Below are positions 16,110 to 25,117 of a stretch of 33,523 bases of DNA, piece by piece; within the stretch, counting starts at the first letter, position 1, and each line of letters begins with the position of its first letter. Where the stretch lies: positions 1 through 33,523 of the forward strand of contig NZ_JHBV01000028.1 of assembly GCF_000724545.1 (NCBI RefSeq), read 5' to 3'. The notes below the pieces were generated by a model, which saw only the letters and a list, made by a program, of their open reading frames with translations, was not told the DNA's origin and ran no database searches. The translations under genes and the position numbers were made by a program. The DNA comes from Aureispira sp. CCB-QB1 (GTDB taxonomy: Bacteria; Bacteroidota; Bacteroidia; Chitinophagales; Saprospiraceae).

Positions 16110-16573
16110 AAAGTAAATTTAGGCGATAGTTTTGAAAACAACAACCCGAAACGTGCGCTATGGATTTTAGGCAGCAGTATTAATATCGTAGAATGTAGCT
16201 ATGATAGTATTTGCATATTCTAAATTAGAATAGTTTTTTTGCTGAAAAATGACTTTTAATTATTGGCTCTTATTAGTTTGATTGTTAGTTTTTTAGATTT
16301 GTTTCTTTTGTTCTGAACTTACAATTGATTTCTGATAAAGTTAAAAATATGTTTTTTTAGCTTATTAGTAATAAATGTATCTTAGCCTCAAGCTAGTGAT
16401 TTGAGACAAAGGGAAACTAAATTAGCGAATATAGAAGCATAAAAGCGTTAAAGTCGAGTCGTTTTAAGTTAAGTGGTGTTGATTATTGACTTCAAATCAA
16501 TAAATGTATATATTATTAAATTTGTTATCTAATAAATGAATTAGCATTTTTGTCTTTCAATTACATTTTACAT
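16110..16573. other. AT-rich non-coding stretch upstream of element E2
   Basis: This is part of a ~1030-bp gene-free region. It contains the palindrome TATTCTAA-A-TTAGAATA at 16216-16232, followed by GTTTTTTT, which could be an operator or a weak terminator, and a 5-bp hairpin near 16393-16411. No ORF or RNA gene was recognised. Confidence 0.5.
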
Positions 16574-16714
16574 TACTTCGTGGGGAAATCGCATTATTTT
16601 GATTATCAATAGAATATGTTTTTGCTGCTTGCTTCTTTAAAGAGTTGATAATCAAAATGATGTAAAGATGCTTTTTTAGTTTTTTACAAAAAAAACTAAA
16701 AAATCCACGAAGTA
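16574..16714 (+). repeat. three-helix structured intergenic element, copy E2
   Basis: P1 pairs 16574-16583 with 16705-16714 (plus one G-T pair inward). P2 pairs 16592-16609 with 16645-16662 (18 bp, one wobble) around a 35-nt loop. P3 pairs 16672-16685 with 16690-16703 (14 perfect A/T-rich bp) and abuts P1. Spacer and loop lengths equal those in E1 (7 nt and 35 nt). Both copies are followed by TACTAATT. E2 lies about 425 bp before the O-antigen-ligase gene and upstream of its likely promoter, so it is not necessarily in that gene's transcript. Confidence 0.8.
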
Positions 16715-17139
16715 CTAATTTTAATAACGTTTATATTGGTGGGAGTTGAAGCGGTATTTTCAGAAGGAATAAATTTAACATCTTCGACAACAAATAGACC
16801 TTGATTCTCCTATTAGAATAGATTATCTTTGTACTGTATTTTGAACACAGTATAAAAGCCTCAAATGTAGATAAATATAAGGTTTGTTAGCTCTTTTATA
16901 TTTTTGTAAATAAAATAATTTAGTAGCAAATCAATGATTTAACTAGAATGCAATTTCGAAATTGAATTATATTTTCTGTGTAGAACATCTATAAGTGCCT
17001 AGTAGTAACAAATGCCTATTAAAAATATCACAAGTTTATAGACTAAATAACATAGAACTGAGGCAATGTGTTTACTCCGTTTTGAGGCGTTTATGATGAA
17101 GAGGTACTTTTAAATCGTATTAACAATAATTTTTACTAC
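16715..17139. other. leader and promoter region of the O-antigen-ligase gene
   Basis: Apart from the promoter at 16801-16831 this stretch holds a small hairpin right after it (TACTGT/ACAGTA, 16832-16852) and then about 285 bases of AT-rich sequence without clear structure or ORF. Confidence 0.5.
16801..16831 (+). promoter_or_regulatory. candidate Bacteroidota sigma-A promoter upstream of the ligase gene
   Basis: TTG (-33) is followed after 20 nt by TATCTTTG, an exact match to TAnnTTTG. It would produce a 5' leader of roughly 300 nt that begins with a short hairpin. Confidence 0.5.
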
Positions 17140-19248
17140 ATGCTATTATCCCAAAGGGTTTGGGCTGGTATGCTACTTTTATTACCATTAATAATGACAT
17201 ATGGTAGTTTGGTAGATGCTGTGTCTATTCCTCGCGTCACATTTTTATTAATTTCAGTTGTTTGCACCAACCTATATTTGTTAATAAAGGAAAGACAGAC
17301 TTTTTTAGAACATACACAGCAATTTTTTTCTAATCCTTTAGGGATGAGCCTAACTGCCTATTTACTAATAGGGCTTTGTTCTTTGGGAGGAACACTTAGT
17401 TTATCCGAAGGAATTTGGGAATGGTTAAAGCTAGTTGGTTGGCTAAATGTTATTTGGTTAAGCTCCTTTTTGCTTAAAGAAAAAGGGAGCTTATTGTTAT
17501 TTATGAAAGCGAGTATTGTTGCTCTGCTGGTTGTAGAAGTTATAGGTCTAAAAGAATTTGCCTCGATTTTTAATCGCTTGGAGGAAGATAAGATTTTGTA
17601 TTTTGTTAATTCAACATTTGAACACAAAAACCTTTTGGCTACAGGCTTGGTGATGAGCCTACCTTTTAGTTTTATTGTTTTTCGGTTGGAAAATAGCCGA
17701 TTTTGGAAGCTACTAGCAGGATTAGTTTTTGGAGCAGGTATTCTCTTAATTTTGATTACACAAAGCCGAGCAGCATGGCTAGCTTTGGGAGGAGGCTTAT
17801 TTTTTGCATTGATTTGCCTTTTGTTAACGAGTGCTAAACGCAACCTAATTTTACAAGCACGCTATTGGTTAATGGGAGGAGCTGTTTTAGCTTTAAGTGT
17901 TGGGCTTGTTTGGTTCTTAAGCAGTCAAAATAATGTAGCCAATGCTCCCGTAGAGCGAATTCAGGCACTGTTTACCTATGAAGATACTAAAAATGAGCAT
18001 ACCGAAACCATCAAAGAGCGTTTGTTGCTATGGAATAATACCGTCGAGATGATTAAAGAACGTCCTTTTAGGGGCGTTGGTCTTGGAAACTGGAAAATAC
18101 ATTTTCCGAAATACAATATAGCAGGACTTCGATCAGAACAAGGGGAAGTCTTTTTTCAGCGACCTCATAATGACTATTTGTGGGTAGCTAGTGAGATGGG
18201 GATACTAGGGTTGGTTGCCTACTTATTAATTCTGTTGAGCGCTTTGTATTATGCCACTCAAGTATTAAAAAGAACCACAGAAGAGGAACATAGCACTACG
18301 TATGCCATAACCATAGCAATGGCAGCAGGGTTGGTTGCATTTATGTTATTTAGTTTATTTGATTTTCCTAAAGAACGCCCTATACATTTGCTATGGAGTG
18401 GCGTGATTATTGCATATATTATCAGCACCTACCAACAATTATATTCTAATCAAAATAATAAGAAAAAATCGTTTCAGTCTATAGGCAGTATTGCTTATGT
18501 GTTGCCATTGTTAGCCGTATTAGGAGTGGCTTTTTCAGCCAAAAGGTGGCAGTTTGAACGACAACTGAAAGTAGCGCTAGGTGCTAGAAGCCAACAACAA
18601 TATTTGAATGTATTGGCGACGCTAGAATCTATCAATCCTTGGGTGTATGAGTTGGATCCATCTGCAACGCCTATTGATTGTTATAGAGGAGAGGCTTTGT
18701 ACTTGCAAAAACGACTTCCAGAAGCTTTAGTAGCGTATCAAAATGCAAATGCGGTACATCCTTATCATATTCATACCCTTAATAATTTAGCGACTACTTA
18801 TTTTGGATTGCAGGATATTGAAGCATCTAAGAAGTACTTTGAACAAGTGCTGCACTTTGCTCCTCATTTTCCAGATGCCAATATGAATATGGCTGCAATA
18901 GCGTACAATCAAAAAGAAATTCAAAAAGCGATAAAATATATTGGTAATTGTGTGCCCAAGAATTATCAAGATAGTCAGTTTTTACAATTTTTGAAAGCAA
19001 TCAGTGCTAGTTATGCAAGTTTTTTGGCTGAGAAAGAAGCGTTGCAATCTCTTGTGCCGTTTATACAACAGTTTGGAAAAGACGAAAAGTGGCAAATAAG
19101 AATGCATGAACAGGCGCATCAATATAACAGAACTTACGAACAACAAATTCATCTAGATTTGCTTTTTGTGGCAAAAGAACAGCAGGCCATTACAGAAGAA
19201 GAATCTAATAGGTTAACCCCGATTTTAAACAAATTTTTAAACCATTAA
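17140..19248 (+). CDS. O-antigen ligase/polymerase-family membrane protein with C-terminal TPRs
   Basis: This 702-residue protein has about a dozen membrane-spanning segments in its first ~470 residues. The Wzy_C/WaaL signature (PF04932) is split as expected: ITQSRAAWLAL (S209-R210) just before the large periplasmic loop, then GVGLGNWK and RPHNDYLWVASEMG (H343), which follow it. This family transfers or polymerises glycan from an undecaprenyl carrier; ligation to lipid A or O-glycosylation of proteins are both possible. The C-terminal ~200 residues contain TPR units such as ALVAYQNANAVHPYHIHTLNNLATTYFG. A TPR tail is common in Bacteroidota members. It is followed 11 bp later by a T9SS cargo gene, so a role in surface protein or surface glycan assembly is an attractive but unproven guess. 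Confidence 0.85.
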   Translation: MLLSQRVWAGMLLLLPLIMTYGSLVDAVSIPRVTFLLISVVCTNLYLLIKERQTFLEHTQQFFSNPLGMSLTAYLLIGLCSLGGTLSLSEGIWEWLKLVGWLNVIWLSSFLLKEKGSLLLFMKASIVALLVVEVIGLKEFASIFNRLEEDKILYFVNSTFEHKNLLATGLVMSLPFSFIVFRLENSRFWKLLAGLVFGAGILLILITQSRAAWLALGGGLFFALICLLLTSAKRNLILQARYWLMGGAVLALSVGLVWFLSSQNNVANAPVERIQALFTYEDTKNEHTETIKERLLLWNNTVEMIKERPFRGVGLGNWKIHFPKYNIAGLRSEQGEVFFQRPHNDYLWVASEMGILGLVAYLLILLSALYYATQVLKRTTEEEHSTTYAITIAMAAGLVAFMLFSLFDFPKERPIHLLWSGVIIAYIISTYQQLYSNQNNKKKSFQSIGSIAYVLPLLAVLGVAFSAKRWQFERQLKVALGARSQQQYLNVLATLESINPWVYELDPSATPIDCYRGEALYLQKRLPEALVAYQNANAVHPYHIHTLNNLATTYFGLQDIEASKKYFEQVLHFAPHFPDANMNMAAIAYNQKEIQKAIKYIGNCVPKNYQDSQFLQFLKAISASYASFLAEKEALQSLVPFIQQFGKDEKWQIRMHEQAHQYNRTYEQQIHLDLLFVAKEQQAITEEESNRLTPILNKFLNH

Positions 19249-19259
19249 AATATGAAATT

Positions 19260-21233
19260 ATGAAACAAACACTGTTAATACTTTTCCTCTGTTGTTGGGG
19301 AGGAGTATTATTAAAAGGACAATCAATAACCTCGGTTGTTCCTAGCCAAAATCCAGTTCGAGGGGGGGAAGTGCTTACTGTGAATATCTCTGGAAGTGGA
19401 ACAAACTTTTCAGCAGGAAGTGCTAACTATATTGCTGCTATATTTGGTAGTACTAGTGTACATGGTATAGTAGATCTGAATACAGTTACGAATACCAATA
19501 TGGATGTTACTTTTTATGTGCCTTGTGGTGTATGTGGCAATGCAGATTTATCTGTTACTACTCCTGCAAATGGGCAAATGACTTATGCGAATGCATTTAG
19601 TGTTTCTTGTGGTCAGATTACGTCTGTTAACCCTAATGTAGGAACGGTAGGTCAAAACCTAACGGTAGGTATATCAGGTACAAATATGAATTTTGGTCAA
19701 GGAAGCAATGCTGCTTGGGTGTATTTTTACGACCCAGCTACGGGCAATTATTTGTTCCCTAGTACCAATCCAGGCGGTACATCGAATAGTATAACAGTTG
19801 ATGTAAATATACCTCAAGGGACTTGCAATGGTTCTTATGATGTGATTGTCTATCCGGGTAGTAATTCTTGTGCCATTACGATGCCCAATGCGTTTGATGT
19901 TATTGGAAATACGGGACAAATTACAATGGTCAACCCTGATACTATTACTCCAGGGCAAACATTACCAATTACTATTTCAGGAACAGGGGTTAATTTTCAA
20001 CAAGGAAGTTTACTTGTTTATTTTAGAAAATCTAATGGTCAACGATTCTATGCGACAGCTAGTAATGTTTCAGCCAATAGTGTAACCGTTAATTACACAA
20101 CACCTAATTATATGTGTGGTGGAAGTTATGATGTTTGTGTAGAGCAGACACCAAATACTTGCCCAGTTTGCTTTGAAGATGGTTTGTATGTAAATGCTCA
20201 AAATGTTCCAGCGGTTATTACGAATGTAACTTCTAGCCCGTCTCCAGCACAAGGTGGACAATCATTAGTCCTTAATATTTCGGGAACAGGAATTGATTTT
20301 ACTCAAGGATCGTCTATGTATTTCATGTTGAGAAATACGGTAACAGGAGCGGGAGTAGGATCTTCTTTCAGTGCACCAATTTCAACTAATGAAGTTATGG
20401 CGTACTTTAACTCAATGCCGTATGATTGTGGAAATTATGATTTGGAAGTTTATGTTCCAAATACTTGTTCAAATAATATTTTAACTTATAATAATGCTGT
20501 AACCGTAAGTAGTACATTGAATCCTGTATTGTATAGCGTCTATCCTTATCCATCACCGACAGCGGGTCAGTTGAGATTGCGTCTGTCTGGAGCAAATATT
20601 GACTTTACACAAGGTTCGTCTATGTTGTCTGTTCGTTTGGTTAGTCCTACAACAGGAACAGTGTTGACAGGTAGCAATATTATTCCAAGCAACTTTAGCA
20701 ATTCTATAGCAACAGTTGATTTCACTCCTTCGGTAAATGATTGTGGTTATTATAATCTAGAAGTAATGAATGTTCCTGTTGGATGTGGAGGAACGACAAC
20801 AGTTGGTTACCATAGACTGGTAGGGGTAAATATTCGTCATTGTGCTAGTAATGCTCCTTCTTCTCTTACGACTCATTCTGGCGGAAATAACAATTCGATA
20901 GTTTCTAAAGTGAATGATGGTCTTGATGGACTAGAAGGAGAGAATGATTTGCAGATATTGGATGCAACAGATGTTGGTAGTAATGGACTATTGGTTCAAG
21001 TATTTCCAAATCCAATGGACGAAGAAACTACTATTTTAGTAGAAGCAGAGGAACAAAAAGTGTTGAACTTTGCCCTTTATGATGTATTAGGTCAACAGGT
21101 AAAACAAGTAGAATTCAACTCGAATGAAAGACTTCAAGTGAATCGCGAAAATTTACCTGCTGGTATGTACATTTATAGAATTTTAGATGCGACAGGAAAT
21201 CCACTTCATGTAGGTAAGTTAGAGATGAAATAA
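19260..21233 (+). CDS. secreted IPT/TIG-like repeat protein with T9SS sorting domain
   Basis: This 657-residue protein has a signal peptide (ending near LLKGQ) and about five imperfect ~100-residue units. Each opens like ITSVNPNVGTVGQNLTVGISGTNMNFGQGS and ends with a 'CG/CNG-YD-V' strand; this is the IPT/TIG immunoglobulin-like pattern. The C-terminus is a type A T9SS sorting domain (VQVFPNPMDEETTILVEA, then LYDVLGQQV and LPAGMYIYRI), which directs export across the outer membrane and surface attachment. It starts 11 bp after the ligase gene and ends at a strong terminator, so the two form an operon. It is probably a surface fibre or adhesin; the ligand is unknown. Confidence 0.88.
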   Translation: MKQTLLILFLCCWGGVLLKGQSITSVVPSQNPVRGGEVLTVNISGSGTNFSAGSANYIAAIFGSTSVHGIVDLNTVTNTNMDVTFYVPCGVCGNADLSVTTPANGQMTYANAFSVSCGQITSVNPNVGTVGQNLTVGISGTNMNFGQGSNAAWVYFYDPATGNYLFPSTNPGGTSNSITVDVNIPQGTCNGSYDVIVYPGSNSCAITMPNAFDVIGNTGQITMVNPDTITPGQTLPITISGTGVNFQQGSLLVYFRKSNGQRFYATASNVSANSVTVNYTTPNYMCGGSYDVCVEQTPNTCPVCFEDGLYVNAQNVPAVITNVTSSPSPAQGGQSLVLNISGTGIDFTQGSSMYFMLRNTVTGAGVGSSFSAPISTNEVMAYFNSMPYDCGNYDLEVYVPNTCSNNILTYNNAVTVSSTLNPVLYSVYPYPSPTAGQLRLRLSGANIDFTQGSSMLSVRLVSPTTGTVLTGSNIIPSNFSNSIATVDFTPSVNDCGYYNLEVMNVPVGCGGTTTVGYHRLVGVNIRHCASNAPSSLTTHSGGNNNSIVSKVNDGLDGLEGENDLQILDATDVGSNGLLVQVFPNPMDEETTILVEAEEQKVLNFALYDVLGQQVKQVEFNSNERLQVNRENLPAGMYIYRILDATGNPLHVGKLEMK

Positions 21234-21264
21234 TTCGCATCATTTTCGTTTCCCAAATGCTGTT

Positions 21265-21306
21265 AAAAAAGAAAAGACTATCCTTGTGGATGGTCTTTTC
21301 TTTTTT
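21265..21306. terminator. strong bidirectional intrinsic terminator
   Basis: The stem is 19 bp: AAAAAAGAAAAGAC with GTCTTTTCTTTTTT, extended by a T-G pair and ATCC/GGAT, around a TTGT loop. T-runs are present for both strands. It separates the T9SS protein gene (ending at 21233) from the convergent membrane-protein gene (ending at 21352). Confidence 0.92.
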
Positions 21307-21351
21307 ATAATCATAACAGAAGTAGTAGTTTGCTAGTGTTTGGGTAGTTGT

Positions 21352-22560
21352 TTACAAGTCTAAAAACTTTAAATATTCCATAATCATAGGTAGATTGGTT
21401 TTGATAAAGTAACCTGCGCCAGCCAAAAGTGCAGCTAAAATTAAGCCTGCCCATACAAAGTCTACTTTTTTGTAGACAAAGAAATAGAATTTGTCACAAG
21501 AAAACCATATTGTAAATAACAATCCAATCCAGAACATACTACCAATACCGTATACCAATGCAATCGCTAAAACACTTAGGGCAGCAACCAAGGCAATGGT
21601 TTCAGTCACTATTTTTTTTATAGGGTTGTCTTTGTAATTATAAATATAATTAATATAGAAAAGTCCTAAAAAAGAAACCATAGGAATCAACGAAGTCATT
21701 CCTGTTTCAAAGACACGCAGGTGTGTTTTTAAAGCACTTAAAGTAGGAATGTACTGGGTGTAAAAAATTAACCATGATAAAAGTGTCAGTGCAAATGTGA
21801 ATAGTGTTAATTTTAAAACAAACGGAGTGTCGTCTTTTTTGAAACCTAACATAATCAGTCCCGAATCCATGAAAAAAAAGAAACCGATGCTTGAAATAAA
21901 TGAAGAAACACTCATGAATCCAACAAAAGCGTTGTTAAAAAAATAGGCAATCAACCCCCATAAAATGGTTAAAATCCAAGAGCCAATGGTGCGATATACA
22001 GTAGCTTTTGTTTTTCCTCTTCGTTTGTAAATGCTATAAGAAACCAAAGAACCCAATAGGAAAGAAGTAACCAAAACCGCATATTCGTTGTGAACAACAT
22101 ACAAAAAACACAAGAGGCTTAGATAAGCCAGTGGTTCCCATGTTTTTTGAACGAAAGTACGAATTACATGGATAAGTTGCTGAACTGTTTTGTGATCAAT
22201 AAGTGCTTTGATAATCTTCCCTAAAGGTGTTAAGATTATTTTTAGCAAAGGACCGAGAATAACCAGTAATAATAAAGCCGATATGACGTAAAACGCTGAC
22301 CCAATCCAGTCAATTCGTTGAGCAGGAACAATTTGCTGAAGTTCCAAACCTTCTATATCAACTTGAAACTTCTCTGTAGCCAAGCGTTCTAAATAAGCCG
22401 TTTTTTCTTCAAAAACACTTTCAGAGATACTTTGCTCATTGTGCAAATCAATTAGTAAGTTGTATTGAGCTTGTAGCTCGGTAACGTCTTTAGGCTCATA
22501 GTTATTGGCAAAAAGAGATAGAGAACTACAAAAAAAGAGAAATAGGAATAAGCGTTTCAT
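21352..22560 (-). CDS. polytopic membrane protein of unknown function
   Basis: The start is set at 22560, giving 402 residues; an upstream ATG (22593) would overlap the preceding gene and spoil the signal peptide MKRLFLFLFFCSSLSLFA. After the signal peptide comes a ~60-residue charged helical segment that would lie in the periplasm, then roughly ten transmembrane helices (first ~VISALLLLVILGPLLKIIL). Short loops contain KKRRGK- and KK-type positive charges. No transporter or enzyme signature is recognised. It is the last gene in a minus-strand run after the QueC-like and GNAT-decarboxylase genes (23 bp gap), so it could export or sense the product of that pathway. Confidence 0.75.
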   Translation of the reverse strand: MKRLFLFLFFCSSLSLFANNYEPKDVTELQAQYNLLIDLHNEQSISESVFEEKTAYLERLATEKFQVDIEGLELQQIVPAQRIDWIGSAFYVISALLLLVILGPLLKIILTPLGKIIKALIDHKTVQQLIHVIRTFVQKTWEPLAYLSLLCFLYVVHNEYAVLVTSFLLGSLVSYSIYKRRGKTKATVYRTIGSWILTILWGLIAYFFNNAFVGFMSVSSFISSIGFFFFMDSGLIMLGFKKDDTPFVLKLTLFTFALTLLSWLIFYTQYIPTLSALKTHLRVFETGMTSLIPMVSFLGLFYINYIYNYKDNPIKKIVTETIALVAALSVLAIALVYGIGSMFWIGLLFTIWFSCDKFYFFVYKKVDFVWAGLILAALLAGAGYFIKTNLPMIMEYLKFLDL

Positions 22561-22583
22561 AATGGGGTGTTTTGGTGTGGTTA

Positions 22584-23234
22584 TCAGAGCCAACTGTCTT
22601 GTAAAAAACGAAATTCGCCGGGGTGTTTTTTTAGCACAGCATCTATTGTCTCACAAGTAGAACACTTATGACAGCGTTTTAATTCCCAATTGGCAGCTCC
22701 TTCTGGATATCGACAAGACCAAGTTAGCTTTAAGATGTTGGGTGGAATGGCTTTCATAACTTCGTATTTAAACATATTTTTAAGAGGAAAAACTATTTTA
22801 AAATCCTCTTTTTTTCGTTCGCTAACCAAGTATAATATTTTTTCAATTTGATCCAATCGGTCTTGAAAGCCTTCTTGTAAATAATCGTCTGCAATCGCTC
22901 CTTCAACCATTTCTGAAATTTCTGGATGCGCACGCAAACAAGTTGCCGCTGCAAAATTCACGGCTTCGCTATCCCAAATAGGAGGAGGACCCAATTGAGA
23001 ATAGTCAAAAGAGAGTCGTTTGAATGTAAAATTCTGAATTCCCATCCTTCTCAACTCGTCAAGAATATGATGAACGGCTTGTTCTTCTTTTACGGTTCGG
23101 CTGGCACATTCGCCATTAATTAGATTTACTTTAAAAACAAGGAAATGTTCTTTAGGGTATTGTGTTAGGGTTAGGTACAAACCTGCTGTGCTGTCAATAC
23201 CGCCAGAGAATGGAATTAAAGCTTTGTAAGTCAT
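22584..23234 (-). CDS. QueC-like PP-loop ATP pyrophosphatase
   Basis: The start is set at the ATG at 23234 (216 residues); the frame is open 27 codons further upstream, but that part overlaps the decarboxylase gene and has no family resemblance. The PP-loop S10-GGIDS15 near the N-terminus is the ATP-binding signature. The C-terminal WSCRYPEG and C188-HKC191-STC194, with C174, form a zinc cluster like that of QueC (7-cyano-7-deazaguanine synthase). QueC turns a carboxylate into an amide and then a nitrile using ATP and ammonia. The central region differs from canonical QueC, lacking the usual GVNEEDYSGYPDC segment; GAIADDYLQEGFQDR stands in its place. No queD, queE or queF homologue is nearby. 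An amide- or nitrile-forming step on another carboxylate is therefore likelier than queuosine synthesis. Confidence 0.8.
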   Translation of the reverse strand: MTYKALIPFSGGIDSTAGLYLTLTQYPKEHFLVFKVNLINGECASRTVKEEQAVHHILDELRRMGIQNFTFKRLSFDYSQLGPPPIWDSEAVNFAAATCLRAHPEISEMVEGAIADDYLQEGFQDRLDQIEKILYLVSERKKEDFKIVFPLKNMFKYEVMKAIPPNILKLTWSCRYPEGAANWELKRCHKCSTCETIDAVLKKHPGEFRFLQDSWL

Positions 23235-23266
23235 TGTTTTATCGTCTTTGGTTTGTTGTGTTATGT

Positions 23267-25078
23267 TTAATTTTTTTGGTAAAGTATGTATTCTTTGAAA
23301 CCGCCCCTCATGCAATGATTGGAACTTGGAGAAGCGCCATAACCACCACTGTTTAGGAGTGCTAAATAATCCCCCTCTTCTACAAATGTTAGTGGCTTGT
23401 CTTCCGAAAAAAGATCAATAGGTTCGTTGATGTTTCCTGCTAGTGTGGCTTTAAACGTTTGGTTGCTTTTGGGAGCGATAAGAGGAACTGCCTCTAAGTT
23501 CATTTTATAGTAGGCGTATTCATTATTCATATTCATGCCTGTGTCAATGCCAACGAAGTATTTGCCCTTCTTTTCTTCAATGGTGTTTATTTGGGTAATC
23601 AATATCCCTGCATCTTTGACCAAAAAGTCACCAGGTTCAAAAGCTAATCGCAAGCCTTTTTGGGCGGCATAGCGGCAAATAATAGAAGCCCATTCGTCCA
23701 AATCTAGAATTTGATCGCCTTGATTTTGTGGAACACCCAATCCGCCTCCTAGATTTAAAACTTCAACAGTGGGGAAAAGCTCAATAAAAGCATCAATTAC
23801 ATCAAAAATACGCGGTAAACGTTGTAATTGATCACTTAAAAATCCAGAACCTGAATGGCAATGAACCGTTGTTACGACCAAATTGGAGGAATCAATAAGT
23901 GCTTTTAAAGCTGCCCATTGTTCTTGATAAATCCCAAATTTTACAATCTTGTTGCCAGAATATTCCAAATCTTGTTTGTAAGCCATGCCAATATCTGCGT
24001 TGATTCGAATACCAATTGCTCTAGTTTGATTAGAATTTAATTGAATGAAGCGTCGAATGGGGCTAATAGCATCAAAGTTTATTTTGATTTGAGGATGTTG
24101 TGTTAAAACAATTAAGTCTTGTTGTGACAAAGAAGTACCAGTATAAGTAATCTCTTGTTCTTGAAAGCCATGTTGAATCGCCCAGTCTAATTCATTGGGA
24201 GAACAAACATCAATCCCAATATTAGTTTGAGCTTTTAAATGACTTAATATGGCTGGGTGCCTATTGGCTTTCATTGCATAGTAAATGTTGTAAGCTATAG
24301 CATGGGGATTTAAAGCAGCAGATAGAGATTGGTATTTGTCTAAAATACGTTGAATGTTATAGACATAAAATGGAGTTGGCTTGTTCTTAACAAAATCCAC
24401 AAGATTGGTAGTAGCAAAATTTAAATAGCCTTTTTGATAATGCAAGTCCGAACGTTCCCACCAGTAGTTCTGTCTATTCTTATGGAGAGTATTGGTGTTA
24501 TTATTATCAAAAAAACGAGCGTAGATAATAGCAGTACATTGACAAGGAGGCGTACCACAAATACTACATTCGTAATTATGCTGAATGCTTTCCATTGCCC
24601 AAAAATGAGGAACTTCCTTTAGTGGTTGACAGGCATTTTTTTCTAAAATCGAACCAATATGAGTGTTTGCTGATTTCCAAGCATCGCAAACAACAACGGG
24701 TACTTTTTGTGATAAAAATTGTAAGCCATTTTTTACCAGAAAACTAGCAACTCCTTTGCCTTCAAAACGTCGATCCACAGCCGTTAGAGAACGATAACCA
24801 ATATAGTCGTAGTCTTTGAAGTAATCTAAAAACCATTGTTCTGCTTGTTTCATTTTTTGAGCCACTATCGTTCTATGGGAAATTTCCATTAATGAAAAGC
24901 CAATGACCTGATCGTTGTGTAAAACAACATGGCAGAATTGATTCGCTGCTTTTAAATAGGTTTCTAACAATATTGGGTCTAGAAAACCTACCCCTAGTTG
25001 TTGTTGACTAATAGCAAGCACAGTAGATAGGTGCTTTTTCTCTAAAAAGCTTAAAGAATATGAGATTGTTTGATGCAT
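23267..25078 (-). CDS. GNAT acetyltransferase - Cys4 linker - type III PLP decarboxylase fusion
   Basis: This 603-residue protein has three parts. Residues 1-165 read as a GNAT N-acyltransferase, with the acetyl-CoA loop R104-FEGKGVA. Residues 171-181 hold a compact cysteine set, CSICGTPPCQC (C171, C174, C179, C181), likely a metal knuckle. Residues ~225-603 are an alanine-racemase-fold (type III) PLP enzyme of the diaminopimelate/ornithine decarboxylase group: the Schiff-base lysine is K270 in YYAMKANRHP, with HCHSGSG (407-), LNLGGGLG (441-448), EPGD (481-484) and GIDTGMN (510-516). Canonical CESxD is replaced by NINEPID and EPGR by EPGD, so the substrate is probably not meso-diaminopimelate. 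It is the first gene of a minus-strand operon with the QueC-like and membrane proteins. The product is unknown. Confidence 0.85.
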   Translation of the reverse strand: MHQTISYSLSFLEKKHLSTVLAISQQQLGVGFLDPILLETYLKAANQFCHVVLHNDQVIGFSLMEISHRTIVAQKMKQAEQWFLDYFKDYDYIGYRSLTAVDRRFEGKGVASFLVKNGLQFLSQKVPVVVCDAWKSANTHIGSILEKNACQPLKEVPHFWAMESIQHNYECSICGTPPCQCTAIIYARFFDNNNTNTLHKNRQNYWWERSDLHYQKGYLNFATTNLVDFVKNKPTPFYVYNIQRILDKYQSLSAALNPHAIAYNIYYAMKANRHPAILSHLKAQTNIGIDVCSPNELDWAIQHGFQEQEITYTGTSLSQQDLIVLTQHPQIKINFDAISPIRRFIQLNSNQTRAIGIRINADIGMAYKQDLEYSGNKIVKFGIYQEQWAALKALIDSSNLVVTTVHCHSGSGFLSDQLQRLPRIFDVIDAFIELFPTVEVLNLGGGLGVPQNQGDQILDLDEWASIICRYAAQKGLRLAFEPGDFLVKDAGILITQINTIEEKKGKYFVGIDTGMNMNNEYAYYKMNLEAVPLIAPKSNQTFKATLAGNINEPIDLFSEDKPLTFVEEGDYLALLNSGGYGASPSSNHCMRGGFKEYILYQKN

Positions 25079-25117
25079 AAGGTTGAACAGACTATTCTAG
25101 TTAAATAGATGAGTTAA

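Noticed and set aside
16216-16232. AT palindrome as a terminator
   Set aside because: It has 8-bp arms but only a 1-nt centre, pure A/T strength apart from one pair, and no upstream plus-strand gene; it is mentioned only as a possible operator.
22561-22593. Upstream start for the polytopic membrane protein
   Set aside because: It would overlap the QueC-like gene and put 11 residues before a good signal peptide.
22584-23234. Canonical queuosine biosynthesis queC
   Set aside because: The PP-loop and zinc cysteines fit, but the central substrate segment differs, the cysteine spacing is longer (C-x13-C) and no queuosine genes are adjacent. It is kept only as QueC-like.
23235-23315. Upstream start for the QueC-like protein
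   Set aside because: It overlaps the decarboxylase gene, and the extra 27 residues precede the normal N-terminal position of the PP-loop.
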